Below are positions 13,008 through 21,958 of a DNA stretch of 49,205 nt, piece by piece. Position 1 is the first letter of the stretch. The number at the start of each line of letters is the position of its first letter. Position numbers and translations under genes: made by a program. The DNA is from a virus. Below the pieces are notes generated by a model. It ran no database searches, was not told the origin of the DNA, and saw only the letters and a program-made list of their open reading frames with translations. The stretch lies in IMG/VR virus record IMGVR_UViG_3300032213_002257, positions 1 through 49,205 of that record; one strand, given 5' to 3'.

Positions 13008-14474
13008 ATGAATTTTCTCGACAAAGCAATTGCCTTGGTCAATCCGAAAGCTGCATTCAGGCGGGAGCAGTTCCGCGTTGCAACGGATATACTCAAGGGC
13101 CGAAAATACGAAGCGGCTGCCAAGGGTCGCAGAACTGCCAGCTGGGCGTGGACCGATGGCAGCGCAAACACTGAGACGGCTCAAGCACTCGGAATCCTGA
13201 GAGCTCGAGCTCGTGACCTTGGACGCAACAACCCATACGCCAAGAAGGCCATTCAGGTCATTGTTTCCAACACCGTGGGCACGGGCATCGTGCCAGGTGT
13301 TCAGAGCAAAGCCAAAGGCCGCGTGACCATGGCCAGGGAGCTGTGGCGCAAGTGGGCTGAAACCACAGAGTGCGACTTTGACGGCCAGCACAATTTCTAC
13401 GGGCTGCAGCGCCTTGCGATGCGCACCGTGGCCGAGAGTGGCGAGGTGCTAATTCTGCGCCGCAGGAAAACAGGCGGCACACTTCCGATCCAACTGCAGG
13501 TGCTTGAGCCTGATTTTCTCGACAGCTCGAGAGACATCAAGAGCCTGAGCAATGGTGGATGGATCACTCAGGGTGTTGAGTACAATAAAGCGGGCAAGCG
13601 TGTCGGCTATTGGTTGTACAAGAGCCACCCCGGCGAGGGCTTTGCTCATGACAGCAAGATGGTACCCGCTGATGAGGTTCTGCACATTTATGACGTGCAG
13701 CGAGCTGGACAGGTTCGAGGCGTTCCTTTTGGGGTGTCTGCGATGCTCCGCCTCAAGGACTTTGATGAGTACGAAGACGCCGAGTTGGTGCGCCAGAAAA
13801 TATCGGCTTGCCTTGGCATTTTCGTTGAGGACGCTGACCCAGCGAATCCTGGCACTGATGCAGGGGATGAGCTGCTCGAGAGAGTTGAGCCTGGAATGAT
13901 TCAGCACTTGCCACCGGGCAAGCGCATGACCTTTGTGTCACCGCCAACTACACAGAACTACGACAATTATTCACGGAAAATCCTGCAGGCAGTGGCAGCA
14001 GGCTATGGCATAACATACGAGGCAATGACGGGCGACCTAAACAACGTCAACTTTTCCTCTGGACGCATGGGCTGGCTGGAAATGCACAGGCAGCTCTCTG
14101 ATTGGCAATACAACATGCTCATTCCGATGCTTTGCGAACGAGTATGGAATTGGTTCCTCGATGCGTCCGTCATTGCCACCCCTCTCACTGCAGGCGACCT
14201 CACCGTGACGTGGACACCTCCGCGCCGTGAGATGATTGACCCGCTGAAAGAAACCAACGCAATCAACCTGCAAATCCGCAATGCACTGCGCACTTGGCCA
14301 GAGGCTGTGCGCGAACAGGGCTATGACCCTGAGGAGGTGCTGCGTGAAATGAAGGAATGGAACGATAAGTTCGATGAGGCTGGTGTTATTCTGGACTGCG
14401 ATCCTCGCAAGAGCCAAGGAACGCAGTTGAAGGCAATTCCAGAACAAAATACAGAAAATCCGCAAAATCAATAA
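13008..14474 (+). CDS. Portal protein, lambda gpB family
   Basis: 488 aa. Family features: ARARDLGRNNPYAKKAIQVIVSNTVGTGIVP (residues about 65-95), ELWRKWAETTECDFDGQHNFYGLQRLAMRTVAESGEVLI, QVLEPDFLD, a QVRGVPFGVSAMLRLKDFDEYEDAELVRQKISACLGIFV segment, and YGITYEAMTGDLNNVNFSSGRMGWLEMHRQ. It forms the dodecameric channel at the head vertex through which TerL pumps DNA. Typical length and order for lambda-like head modules. Confidence 0.95.
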   Translation: MNFLDKAIALVNPKAAFRREQFRVATDILKGRKYEAAAKGRRTASWAWTDGSANTETAQALGILRARARDLGRNNPYAKKAIQVIVSNTVGTGIVPGVQSKAKGRVTMARELWRKWAETTECDFDGQHNFYGLQRLAMRTVAESGEVLILRRRKTGGTLPIQLQVLEPDFLDSSRDIKSLSNGGWITQGVEYNKAGKRVGYWLYKSHPGEGFAHDSKMVPADEVLHIYDVQRAGQVRGVPFGVSAMLRLKDFDEYEDAELVRQKISACLGIFVEDADPANPGTDAGDELLERVEPGMIQHLPPGKRMTFVSPPTTQNYDNYSRKILQAVAAGYGITYEAMTGDLNNVNFSSGRMGWLEMHRQLSDWQYNMLIPMLCERVWNWFLDASVIATPLTAGDLTVTWTPPRREMIDPLKETNAINLQIRNALRTWPEAVREQGYDPEEVLREMKEWNDKFDEAGVILDCDPRKSQGTQLKAIPEQNTENPQNQ

Positions 14475-14481
14475 AAAATAA

Positions 14482-14489
14482 TATATTTG
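14482..14489 (+). promoter_or_regulatory. TATATTTG box before the capsid gene
   Basis: TATATTTG ends five bases before ATG 14495. No TTTG is seen at -33. It could be a late promoter that needs an activator and gives a leaderless message. Confidence 0.55.
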
Positions 14490-14494
14490 TCGCG

Positions 14495-16498
14495 ATGGCA
14501 GAGAACAAAATGAAAATGGACGCGATGCTCACGAGAGCAGTAGGTCCATCAAACGTAAATGCGGAAGCCCGCACTGCTGATGTAGTGTTCGCAACCGACA
14601 CGCCTGTGCGCACCTATTCATGGAGCCTGGGCGGTGAGTTCGAGGAGGTGCTTTCCTTTGACCCTGCTCACGTCCGCATGGACCGCCTGAAAAACGGTGC
14701 TCCTGTGCTGGATAATCACAACCGCTGGGGCGGAACAACCTCAGTGCTTGGTGTTGTCGAGAGCCCTACACTTGAGGCGAACCAAGGCCGCGCAACGCTG
14801 AGATTCAGCAAGCGCGAATCTGTTGACCCGATTTTCCAAGACGTAGTGGACGGCATCCTCAAAGGCGTGTCCGTTGGCTATCGTGTTTACAAATACGAGG
14901 ACATGAACCCCGAACGCAAAGCGGGTGAAATGCCACGTTACCGCGCAATTGACTGGGAGCCGATGGAAATCAGTCTTGCACCAGTACAGGCGGACTACAA
15001 ATCCTCTGTAAGAAACGAGAACGCCGAGACCATTGAGGTTGAAGTAATCTCAACCCGCGCTGCAGCTCCTGCAGCAGACCCGAAACCTGAAAACCAAAAC
15101 CGAAATTCAAATAATACCATGTCTGACAAACACAACGAAGGCAGCGAAGAGCAAAATCGCGCTGCTAACCCGGTAAACGTGGACGAGGTACGCAACGCGG
15201 CCATTCAGGCTGAACGCAAGCGTGCTGCCGATATTCGCGATGCCGTAAGAAAAGCAAAGCTCGGTGACGAGTTCGCCACTGAGCTGATTGACAAAGGCAC
15301 CTCAATCGAGGCTGCCCGCGAAGCAATCATCGAGAAATTTGCCGCTGCCGACGTAAACGAAGGCCAGCGTAACATCACCGTAGGTGCTGACGAAGCCGAC
15401 AAACGTCGCGACGCCATCACTGACGCCTTGGTATTGCGTGCAATGCCCGAGGCTTCCACCAACACCACAATCATGCCTGCTGAACGTGTTTCTGCAGCGC
15501 GTGAATTCCGTGGCATGACCATGTTGGAGATTGCTCGCGAAAGCCTCGAAAGAGCTGGCGTGAGTACCCGCGGCATGGACAAGATGGAAATGGTGGGCCG
15601 TGCTTTCACGCAGACCCAGTCTGATTTCCCTGTGTTGCTGGAAGGTACTAACCGCCGTGTGCTGTTGGCTGCCTACGCAACGGTTGCAGACACCTGGCGC
15701 AGATTCTGTGCTGTTGGTTCTGTTGGTGACTTCCGTGAGTACAAGCGTCTGCGCATGGGCTCCATCACCAACTTGGACGCCTTGGGTGAGGGCAGCGAGT
15801 TCAAGCAGAAGAAAATCACTGACGCTGATTACGAAAAAATCAGCATCGGGACCAAGGGCAATATCATTGCTGTGACTCGTCAGATGATCATCAATGATGA
15901 CTTGGCTGGTTTGACCCGCTTGGCGACTATGCTTGGCCGTGCTGCAGCTCGCAGCATTGAGGCGGACGTGTACGCTTTGTTGCTCAGCAACAGCGGAAAC
16001 GGTCCTAACATGGTGGACGGCAACCCATTGTTCCATGCAAGCCACGGCAACATCGGAACTCCTGCAGCTTTGTCTGTTTCCAGCATAGACGCTGACCGCG
16101 TGTTGATGGCGCAGCAGAAGGAAAAAGACGGCAACGATTTCTTGGGCCTTACCCCAAGCATCCTCGTTCTGCCTATCGGCCTTGGCGGCGCGGCTCGTGT
16201 AATCAACGGGTCACAGTACGACACTGAGGTGTCGAACAAGTTCCAAGTTCCAAACAAGGTGAACGGCTTGTACCGTGAAATCGTGGACACCCCACGCTTG
16301 ACCGGAACTACTCGCTACTCATTCGCAGATCCTATGGTGGAGCCTGTGCTTGAGGTTGCGTTCTTGGACGGCCAGCAGGCTCCGTACTTGGAAAGCCAAA
16401 ACGGCTGGAACATCGACGGAACTGAGTGGAAGGTTCGTCTTGACTACGGCGTTAGCGCAGTAGGCTACCGTGGTATTGTGAAGAATGCTGGTGCGTAA
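14495..16498 (+). CDS. Prohead protease / major capsid protein fusion
   Basis: 667 aa. The first 180 residues look like an HK97-type prohead protease: VLDNHNRWG with His75 and GVSVGY with Ser126 as catalytic pair, then YRAIDWEPMEISLAPVQADY. A charged, disordered linker with a helical scaffold-like segment (about 185-285) leads to a Mu gpT-type HK97-fold capsid domain (for example TRQMIINDDLAGLTRLATMLGRAAARSIEADVYALL and VNGLYREIVDTPRLTG). Met209 at 15119, behind an AAATAATACC start region, could give a separate 459-aa scaffold/capsid product in excess over the full protein. Confidence 0.9.
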   Translation: MAENKMKMDAMLTRAVGPSNVNAEARTADVVFATDTPVRTYSWSLGGEFEEVLSFDPAHVRMDRLKNGAPVLDNHNRWGGTTSVLGVVESPTLEANQGRATLRFSKRESVDPIFQDVVDGILKGVSVGYRVYKYEDMNPERKAGEMPRYRAIDWEPMEISLAPVQADYKSSVRNENAETIEVEVISTRAAAPAADPKPENQNRNSNNTMSDKHNEGSEEQNRAANPVNVDEVRNAAIQAERKRAADIRDAVRKAKLGDEFATELIDKGTSIEAAREAIIEKFAAADVNEGQRNITVGADEADKRRDAITDALVLRAMPEASTNTTIMPAERVSAAREFRGMTMLEIARESLERAGVSTRGMDKMEMVGRAFTQTQSDFPVLLEGTNRRVLLAAYATVADTWRRFCAVGSVGDFREYKRLRMGSITNLDALGEGSEFKQKKITDADYEKISIGTKGNIIAVTRQMIINDDLAGLTRLATMLGRAAARSIEADVYALLLSNSGNGPNMVDGNPLFHASHGNIGTPAALSVSSIDADRVLMAQQKEKDGNDFLGLTPSILVLPIGLGGAARVINGSQYDTEVSNKFQVPNKVNGLYREIVDTPRLTGTTRYSFADPMVEPVLEVAFLDGQQAPYLESQNGWNIDGTEWKVRLDYGVSAVGYRGIVKNAGA

Positions 16499-16527
16499 TT
16501 CCTGACCACGAAATAGAGATTCAAAAC

Positions 16528-16550
16528 GGGGCCAGCTAAACACTGGCCCC
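16528..16550 (+). other. Hairpin after the capsid gene, no U tract
   Basis: GGGGCCAG (16528-16535) pairs perfectly with CTGGCCCC (16543-16550), loop CTAAACA. It is followed by ATTGTAAAAC, not a T run. Likely an mRNA 3'-end stabiliser or partial terminator that separates capsid from downstream expression. Confidence 0.65.
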
Positions 16551-16581
16551 ATTGTAAAACCCCGAAATAAGTAAAACCAAA

Positions 16582-16914
16582 ATGGCAAATAATTTCATCC
16601 AAGACGGCGACGTTCTCGACATCGTCGTTTCAGCTACCACTACCAGTGGTACACCTGTTTTGCGCGGTACTCGCTTGACCATCCCACTCAAGAGTGGCGT
16701 TTCAGGCGACACTATTGCGCACGCTGTTGAAGGCGTGTTCGAAATCACTAAAGCAACCGGCGCAGGCACAGGCTTGACTGTCGGAGCAATTGCTTACTGG
16801 GACGACACCGCAAAGAAGGTGACTGGCTCCGCAAGCGGAAACACCGCTATCGGATGGGCTGTTGAAGATGCTGGCACTGCTGTGGCCACTGCAAAAGTGA
16901 AGCTGTACTGCTAA
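16582..16914 (+). CDS. Capsid cement/decoration protein (DUF2190-like)
   Basis: 110 aa. IQDGDVLDIVVSATTTSGTPVLRGTRLTIPL, then HAVEGVFEITKATGAGTGLTVGAIAYWDDTAKKVT and NTAIGWAVEDAG follow the DUF2190 pattern of small beta-barrel cement proteins that bind the capsid surface and stabilise the expanded head. It directly follows the capsid gene, separated by a hairpin, as expected for a protein made in similar amounts. Confidence 0.85.
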   Translation: MANNFIQDGDVLDIVVSATTTSGTPVLRGTRLTIPLKSGVSGDTIAHAVEGVFEITKATGAGTGLTVGAIAYWDDTAKKVTGSASGNTAIGWAVEDAGTAVATAKVKLYC

Positions 16915-16921
16915 GCCTTCC

Positions 16922-17260
16922 ATGACCAACCTGTTCGACAACATTCAACGAGCTGCCTGGGGTATCGTGTCCAATAACATGGGTTACGATGCGTCTTGGC
17001 AGCCCGTTGATGGGTCGGACGTGCAGACGGCAAGGGTGCTCCTGAAAGAGCCGACTGCAGAATACGAGCTGGGCGGAATCGACTATACCCCGATGACGTT
17101 CATTATGGAGTACCAGCGGCCTGACTTTGCCGCGATGTTCGACAGCGTTGCTGGCGGAATCATCGAAACAGTCACCGTCGATGGACAGGCCTACTATGTG
17201 CGGCACGTGTCTGCCATCAATGACGGAAAGACCTACAAAGCCGTACTGCAAAGAGCATGA
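16922..17260 (+). CDS. Head-tail joining protein (gpFII-like)
   Basis: 112 aa. The opening MTNLFDNIQRAAWGIVSNNMGYDASW and core ELGGIDYTPMTFIMEYQRPDF...VTVDGQAYYVRHVSAINDGKTYKAVLQR match the small beta-barrel head-tail connector group related to lambda FII. It completes the neck between head and tail. ATGA overlap with the tail terminator gene. Confidence 0.75.
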   Translation: MTNLFDNIQRAAWGIVSNNMGYDASWQPVDGSDVQTARVLLKEPTAEYELGGIDYTPMTFIMEYQRPDFAAMFDSVAGGIIETVTVDGQAYYVRHVSAINDGKTYKAVLQRA

Positions 17261-17772
17261 GCATAAGCTACGAGAAAATAGAGGATTCGATTGTTCAACG
17301 GCTGAAACCGTTTGAAGCAATGCCTAATTTTGAGGTCATGGCTATGCCTGAGAACCAGGCAGAAGCGACCAAGCCACTGCTCAATGGCCGTGTCACCGTC
17401 ATGTATGACGGGAGCAGATATGAGCCAAACGGTTCCGGTATGACGCTGATGACCATGGACGTCGGTCTCGCGGTTCAACAGGAAACCGTCCACATCAAGA
17501 CAGCAATACAGTCACGCAAATTGCGTGGACCGTTTGGAATATATGACCTCATCAGAATTGTGCGAAATGCACTGGCTGGATTCGAGCCTGCGGGCGGCGA
17601 CCAGTTGAAGCAAATCAACACACAGTTCTCGAGGTTTGAGGAGAACACTTGGGAGTATGTCATCACATGGGGCACCAACGTTATCAATGTGCCTGATGAG
17701 CCAGTTACAGATGACCCACTTATCACATCAATTACACTTGACCAGAATTTCCCAATAGCAACAGCAGAATGA
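17257..17772 (+). CDS. Tail terminator-like protein (Mu gp37 family)
   Basis: 171 aa. YEKIEDSIVQRLKPF opens an alpha/beta domain with GRVTVMYDGSRYEPN and a sequence RKLRGPFGIYDLIRIVRNALAGFEPAG characteristic of Gp37-like proteins of Mu-type phages, which cap the tail tube. It ends with a flexible acidic tail. Overlaps both neighbours by four bases. Confidence 0.75.
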   Translation: MSISYEKIEDSIVQRLKPFEAMPNFEVMAMPENQAEATKPLLNGRVTVMYDGSRYEPNGSGMTLMTMDVGLAVQQETVHIKTAIQSRKLRGPFGIYDLIRIVRNALAGFEPAGGDQLKQINTQFSRFEENTWEYVITWGTNVINVPDEPVTDDPLITSITLDQNFPIATAE

Positions 17773-18122
17773 GCAACGAGGCAGTTTATACAGGCGAGGA
17801 CATGGAGCTCATACTTGAGTTTCACGACATCAATTTCGCGGACTTACAGGACGTTATTGTGGGTGTTGTGATTGGCAAGGAGCTCAAAAAGACCTGCAAG
17901 AAAAGCAGCGGCACCGATGCCCTCAAAGTGGTGGCCGTGAGTGGTCAGCCTACTCAGTGCAAGTTCCGTCTGTTTCGCAGCGAAACCAAAACGTGGGCAA
18001 GCGGTCCAATGACCGTTGAGGTGACACAAGTGTTTGCGGATGCAGGTTTCCCTGACGGGAAGCACACGCCGTACAAGATAATCGCACCGATGTTCGAGAA
18101 CCTTTTCACCAAGAACAGCTAA
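17769..18122 (+). CDS. Structural hypothetical protein
   Basis: 117 aa. A beta-rich protein beginning AVYTGEDMELILEFHDINFADLQDVIVGVVIGKELKKTC, similar in style to BppU-like or fibre N-terminal domains that contain a ligand-binding Ig-like strand order, but I cannot assign it. It is the first gene of a block of adhesin-like genes between the tail terminator and the sheath, and touches the next gene by one base. Confidence 0.6.
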   Translation: MSNEAVYTGEDMELILEFHDINFADLQDVIVGVVIGKELKKTCKKSSGTDALKVVAVSGQPTQCKFRLFRSETKTWASGPMTVEVTQVFADAGFPDGKHTPYKIIAPMFENLFTKNS

Positions 18123-18574
18123 TGCCGGGAAAAGTTACCCTCATAATGAACAGCTCGCGCATGCAAGAGACCATCATTGCGGAACGCAAGATGCTTTTGG
18201 CTATGCCTGGCGTTCCCGGTCCTGCGGGTGATCCTGGTGCGCGCGTGAAATACGCGGCGGGTCAGGCTACGAGCTCGGGCAGGCTTTTGACCGCGCTTAG
18301 CAATCAGGCTGTGTACTTCGACCCATCGGGCAACTTTGAGCCTGCAGGCATTGCACTGAACGCCGCAATTCAAGGCGACGAGGTGACAGTTATACTGAAT
18401 GGCCCGATTGAGATTTCAGGCTGGGGATTGACCCCTGGTGCTGCATACTTTGCAGGCCCGAACGGAACACTACTCAGCGACCCTGCACAATGCGTCGGCA
18501 GGGTTCAGCAAATCGGCGTGGCCGAGGACGCAAATACCCTTATCATCAACATCCAACCAGCAATAATCCTATAA
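18122..18574 (+). CDS. Fibre-like structural protein with short collagen-type stretch
   Basis: 150 aa. Residues about 29-40 read GVPGPAGDPGA, a short Gly-X-Y collagen-like segment, then a beta-rich C-terminal domain with QAVYFDPSGNFEPAGIALNAAIQGDEVTVILNG and GAAYFAGPNGTLLSDPAQC. That pattern recurs in small phage head-fibre and capsid-surface proteins, which form trimers. Start codon ATG 18122 overlaps the preceding stop by one base. Confidence 0.65.
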   Translation: MPGKVTLIMNSSRMQETIIAERKMLLAMPGVPGPAGDPGARVKYAAGQATSSGRLLTALSNQAVYFDPSGNFEPAGIALNAAIQGDEVTVILNGPIEISGWGLTPGAAYFAGPNGTLLSDPAQCVGRVQQIGVAEDANTLIINIQPAIIL

Positions 18575-18578
18575 AACC

Positions 18579-19085
18579 ATGGCAAAATATGTAGCCCTAA
18601 TTGCCGGAAAGCTCAAAGAGGTATCCGGTCTATCCACCAGCGCAGGCGCAGGTGACGCAGGTAAAATCCCACAGCTCGACGGCGCAGGCCGTTTGGATAG
18701 CAGCATGATGCCTGTTGGATTCGGCGCGGAAACCAAGACCATCGTGGCGAGTGAAAACCTTGCTGCTGGTGACTTCGTGAACGTGCACGTTTCAGCAGGT
18801 TTGAAAGTGCGCAAAGCGGACGCATCAGGCGGACCTGCAAAAAAGGCCCACGGATTTGTGCTTGCCGCTGTGACAAGCGGGCAGAACGCGACCGTGTACT
18901 ACGGCAACATCAACAACGCTGTGTCAGGCTTCACCGCGGGTGATGAGTTGTTTTTGAGTGCCACCCCTGGCGTTGCTACTGCAACCCCTCCAAGCACTGC
19001 TGGACATATCGTGCAGCGTATCGGTGTTGCAACTGCTACCACCGAAATCCTTGTCGAGTTCGGTCAAGAAGTAGAAATCGCGTAA
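18579..19085 (+). CDS. Fibre/decoration-like structural protein
   Basis: 168 aa. It starts AKYVALIAGKLKEVSGLSTSAGAGDAGKIPQLDGAGRLDSSMMPVGFG, a common trimeric fibre entry, followed by a barrel domain (NLAAGDFVNVHVSAGLKVRKADA and AVSGFTAGDELFLSATPGVAT) like that of the previous gene. The repetition suggests that the two arose by duplication. Probably exposed on head or tail; receptor unknown. Confidence 0.65.
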   Translation: MAKYVALIAGKLKEVSGLSTSAGAGDAGKIPQLDGAGRLDSSMMPVGFGAETKTIVASENLAAGDFVNVHVSAGLKVRKADASGGPAKKAHGFVLAAVTSGQNATVYYGNINNAVSGFTAGDELFLSATPGVATATPPSTAGHIVQRIGVATATTEILVEFGQEVEIA

Positions 19086-19094
19086 CGCAGTCAA

Positions 19095-19844
19095 ATGCCT
19101 GAACGTAAACCCCTCGTCCTTGTCAATGGTCGCATTCGAGAGATTGCGGCCACTGATACCATTCCTGCAGCGAATGCCCCAGCGGGTGGTTCTACTGTTG
19201 CCGTTTTTGTGGACCAAACCCCTGACAACGGTACATATGGGCTGCTTGGTGGTTCCGTGAACGGCACCAATACGGTGTTCACGGTTTCGCAGGGTTCGTA
19301 CCTATCAGGCACACTGCAGGTGTACGTGAACGGTCAGCTGCAGACGCAGGGTGCAACGAACGACTTTCAAGAGACAACGCCAAACAGCGGAACATTCACG
19401 TTCGTGTCTGCTCCGATCAATGGTGAGATAATAACTGCCATCTATCAGAAGGCAGTTGTAAGCCTTGCGGGCGGAAACCTATCGGGTGCGCTTAACGAGT
19501 TTGAAGGTACTCCAATAGCATCGGCTGCCACTACCGACATTGGTGCAGCTGGCGGCAACTTCGTCATCATCACAGGCAGCGCGACAATCACCGCTTTGGG
19601 CACGGCTCAGGCTGGCTCGAGAAGGCTGCTGCGATTCACAGGGCAACCCACACTCACACACAACGCAACCAGTTTAATTCTACCAGGCGCACTTAACTTC
19701 GTGCCGAATGTGGAGGACTTGGTTGAATTCACAAGTGAAGGCTCGGGCAACTGGCGCATGACGGGCTATTTCCCGACGCTGCAGAGCCCACCATCATTTT
19801 ACGGACAACTCATGGCCAGAATGGCCGGAAACATAATGTTTTAG
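19095..19844 (+). CDS. Tail or head fibre-like protein
   Basis: 249 aa. An N-terminal segment RKPLVLVNGRIREIAATDTIPAAN resembles the VNGxI entry of phage fibres; the middle (NTVFTVSQGSYLSGTLQVYVNGQLQ) is a beta-sandwich-like repeat also found in phage receptor-binding modules, and the end (FVPNVEDLVEFTSEGSGNWRMTGYF) is a typical fibre shaft. No enzymatic motif. It lies in the adhesin block. Confidence 0.65.
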   Translation: MPERKPLVLVNGRIREIAATDTIPAANAPAGGSTVAVFVDQTPDNGTYGLLGGSVNGTNTVFTVSQGSYLSGTLQVYVNGQLQTQGATNDFQETTPNSGTFTFVSAPINGEIITAIYQKAVVSLAGGNLSGALNEFEGTPIASAATTDIGAAGGNFVIITGSATITALGTAQAGSRRLLRFTGQPTLTHNATSLILPGALNFVPNVEDLVEFTSEGSGNWRMTGYFPTLQSPPSFYGQLMARMAGNIMF

Positions 19845-19846
19845 AC

Positions 19847-20308
19847 ATGCCAGCAAATACCAACCCAATATTTACAAAGACCCCAAACGTGGGCAGGGTA
19901 TCAATCCCGACCACGAACGCGCTTGCCGCTTCAAACGGTGCCTCATCTGGTACCGGTGCATCAATGATGTACAAGGTTTTCACAGCGGGAGCCGATGGAA
20001 GTTTCATTGAACGCATACGTTTTATTCCAGTTGCTTCTGCAGCTGGTGTGACCAGTGTTGCAACTACCCTCAGAGCCTTTTTGAGCACTGTGGCAAACCC
20101 TGGCGCGACAACCGCAGCCGATACCTTTCTCATTGGCGAGGTTTCTGCAGCAGCTCAGTCTGCATCGAACAGCACCAACTCCACGAACTATGTGGATATG
20201 GTGTTGAACATGGCTATCCCTGCGGGAACATTTATCCACGTTGCTCAGCACGTGGCCCAAACAACTAACCAAAACTGGAACGCCGTAGGAATCGGCGGCG
20301 ACTACTAA
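19847..20308 (+). CDS. Structural protein, adhesin block
   Basis: 153 aa, Ala/Thr/Asn-rich without charged patches. The sequence (TNPIFTKTPNVGRVSIPTTNALAASNG and FIERIRFIPVASAAGVTSVATTLRAFL) looks like an all-beta virion protein; similar small proteins occur next to fibres in myoviruses. It touches the glycine-rich adhesin gene by one base. Function not known. Confidence 0.6.
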   Translation: MPANTNPIFTKTPNVGRVSIPTTNALAASNGASSGTGASMMYKVFTAGADGSFIERIRFIPVASAAGVTSVATTLRAFLSTVANPGATTAADTFLIGEVSAAAQSASNSTNSTNYVDMVLNMAIPAGTFIHVAQHVAQTTNQNWNAVGIGGDY

Positions 20309-21246
20309 TGCAGGGCCTCGTACACTTACCTAATCTGAACACAGGTGGCGTTGCCATATTCCTGAACAGTGGTCAGGTGAACGGCCAAGGCTATCAGATA
20401 TGGCGCAAGCCGAAAGGCGCGACATGGGTTTCCTTTGTCGTTGTCGGAGGCGGTGGTGGCGGAGGCGGTGGCTTCTCGCGTACCGCTGGCTCAGCTGGTG
20501 GCGGCGGAGGTGGTGGAGCATGCTCAGGCATAGCTCGTTTCGCTTGCCCTGCTGCCTTGCTGCCTGACGAGCTCTACATCCAAGTAGGCGCAGGCGGAAT
20601 AGGTGGCGCAGCTGGTGCAGCAGGCGCAGCAGGAACCAACAGCTTTGTGCTGCTTGGCCGCACTGCGGTGCTGCCCAACATCCTCGTCTACAGCGGTGTG
20701 AACGCACCAGGCGGTGGTGGTGGTGGCACAGGTGCTGCAGCAGGTACTGCTGGAACCGTTCCAACCATAGCAGTGACGCAGCCCACCAACACGTGGGGCG
20801 AGTGGTTCGCATCTGTGGGCCTTGTTGGCGTTGTGGGCGGTGCTCAGACTGGCGCAGTAGGAACATCAGTGACGGCGTGGGCAGCATTGCCATTGTCGCC
20901 AGGCGCAGGCGGGGCAGGTTGCACAACGACTGACTTTGCAGGCGGTGCCCAAACGGCCACTGCGCTGCTCGATGTTCAGAACCAACTGTATGTGCCCAGC
21001 ACGGCTGGCGTACTTGCACCGGGCGGAACAGCTGCGGGTGCAAGTGTCGATGGCAGCCCAGGAATCAAACGCATTGCCCCGTTCTACAACTCAGGCGGAG
21101 CTGGTGGCGGTAGCAACAACGCAGGCCAAGGTGGCCAAGGTGGCGCAGGTGGCTACGGCTGCGGAGGCGGTGGCGGTGGCGCAGGTGTAACAGGTGGCCG
21201 CGGTGGAAACGGCGGCGATGGAATCGTAATCATAAGCTGTATTTAA
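20308..21246 (+). CDS. Glycine-rich adhesin-like protein
   Basis: 312 aa with about a third glycine. A short beta start (YQIWRKPKGATWVSFVVVGGGGG) leads to many poly-Gly runs, including GGGGGGGGG and AGGGGGGGA, separated by hydrophobic loops, and the end reads GRGGNGGDGIVIISCI, the usual close of glycine-rich phage and bacterial surface domains. Such runs can pack as polyglycine type II sandwiches, as in T-even gp38-type adhesins, with the loops between them contacting the receptor. Probably the main or an accessory receptor-binding protein; the length of G runs may vary by slippage. Confidence 0.7.
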   Translation: MQGLVHLPNLNTGGVAIFLNSGQVNGQGYQIWRKPKGATWVSFVVVGGGGGGGGGFSRTAGSAGGGGGGGACSGIARFACPAALLPDELYIQVGAGGIGGAAGAAGAAGTNSFVLLGRTAVLPNILVYSGVNAPGGGGGGTGAAAGTAGTVPTIAVTQPTNTWGEWFASVGLVGVVGGAQTGAVGTSVTAWAALPLSPGAGGAGCTTTDFAGGAQTATALLDVQNQLYVPSTAGVLAPGGTAAGASVDGSPGIKRIAPFYNSGGAGGGSNNAGQGGQGGAGGYGCGGGGGGAGVTGGRGGNGGDGIVIISCI

Positions 21247-21247
21247 A

Positions 21248-21958
21248 ATGCCAAGGACCCAACTACAACCATATCAAGTGAATTCCAGCGGCGGCGGTGG
21301 CGTTGACTGGAAGAAGACCCGTATAATCATCACGGACTTTATAAACACGTCCATTGATCCGGGGTGGGCTACTCGTAACTCAGGAACAGGCTCAGGCGTT
21401 GCATTCGGTGCAACACCACGTGACGGTATTGTTGGCCTCGCATTGGCGAGCACAGGAACCGACACGAACGGCTTTGCGGGTGTGTCCACTATCGACAACC
21501 TGACGCAGATTTCGCCCGTAGATGGTGACTTCACCATCGTGGGCAAATTCATCACGCCAACCACGCTGAGCAACGCAACCGACCGATACGCTATTTTCTG
21601 CGGCATCAACGAGAGCAACGCGGGCCTCGGTGCCGACCACCTCGTGATGCAGTACTCCGACAACATCAACTCTGGAAAATTCCAAGTGGTGATGAGCATC
21701 GGAGGTGTAAATCGTGCCACAATTGACACGGGAATTACCGTTGCAGCGGACACCGTTTACAACGTAGCAATAGTGGTTACAGGTTCAACGCAGGCCATCG
21801 AGGTGTTCGTGAACGGTGTATCAGTTGGAACCGCAACTCCGTCCGCGACATTTGGAACAGGCAACCGAGTGTCTCCAATTCACACAATCGCAAAACAAGC
21901 GGGAACGTCCAACCGTGTACTCGGCATGGACCGTTTCGGCATTATCTTCGCAGCATGA
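21248..21958 (+). CDS. Lectin-like beta-sandwich structural protein
   Basis: 236 aa. After a polar Gly-rich start, residues about 60-230 look like a concanavalin A-like sandwich: GDFTIVGKFITPTTLSNATDRYAIFCGI, KFQVVMSIGGVNRATIDTGITVAADTVYNVAIVVTGSTQAIEVFVNGVSVG and a final GMDRFGIIFAA strand. This is the laminin-G/LamG-like pattern used for glycan binding. Next to the glycine-rich adhesin it may add a second sugar-binding site. No catalytic residues evident. Confidence 0.65.
   Translation: MPRTQLQPYQVNSSGGGGVDWKKTRIIITDFINTSIDPGWATRNSGTGSGVAFGATPRDGIVGLALASTGTDTNGFAGVSTIDNLTQISPVDGDFTIVGKFITPTTLSNATDRYAIFCGINESNAGLGADHLVMQYSDNINSGKFQVVMSIGGVNRATIDTGITVAADTVYNVAIVVTGSTQAIEVFVNGVSVGTATPSATFGTGNRVSPIHTIAKQAGTSNRVLGMDRFGIIFAA

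Noticed and set aside
20330-21043. 237-aa minus-strand ORF opposite the glycine-rich adhesin
   Set aside because: Open frames opposite GGN-rich genes arise from composition; the translated protein is Arg/Gln/His-rich with no start region.
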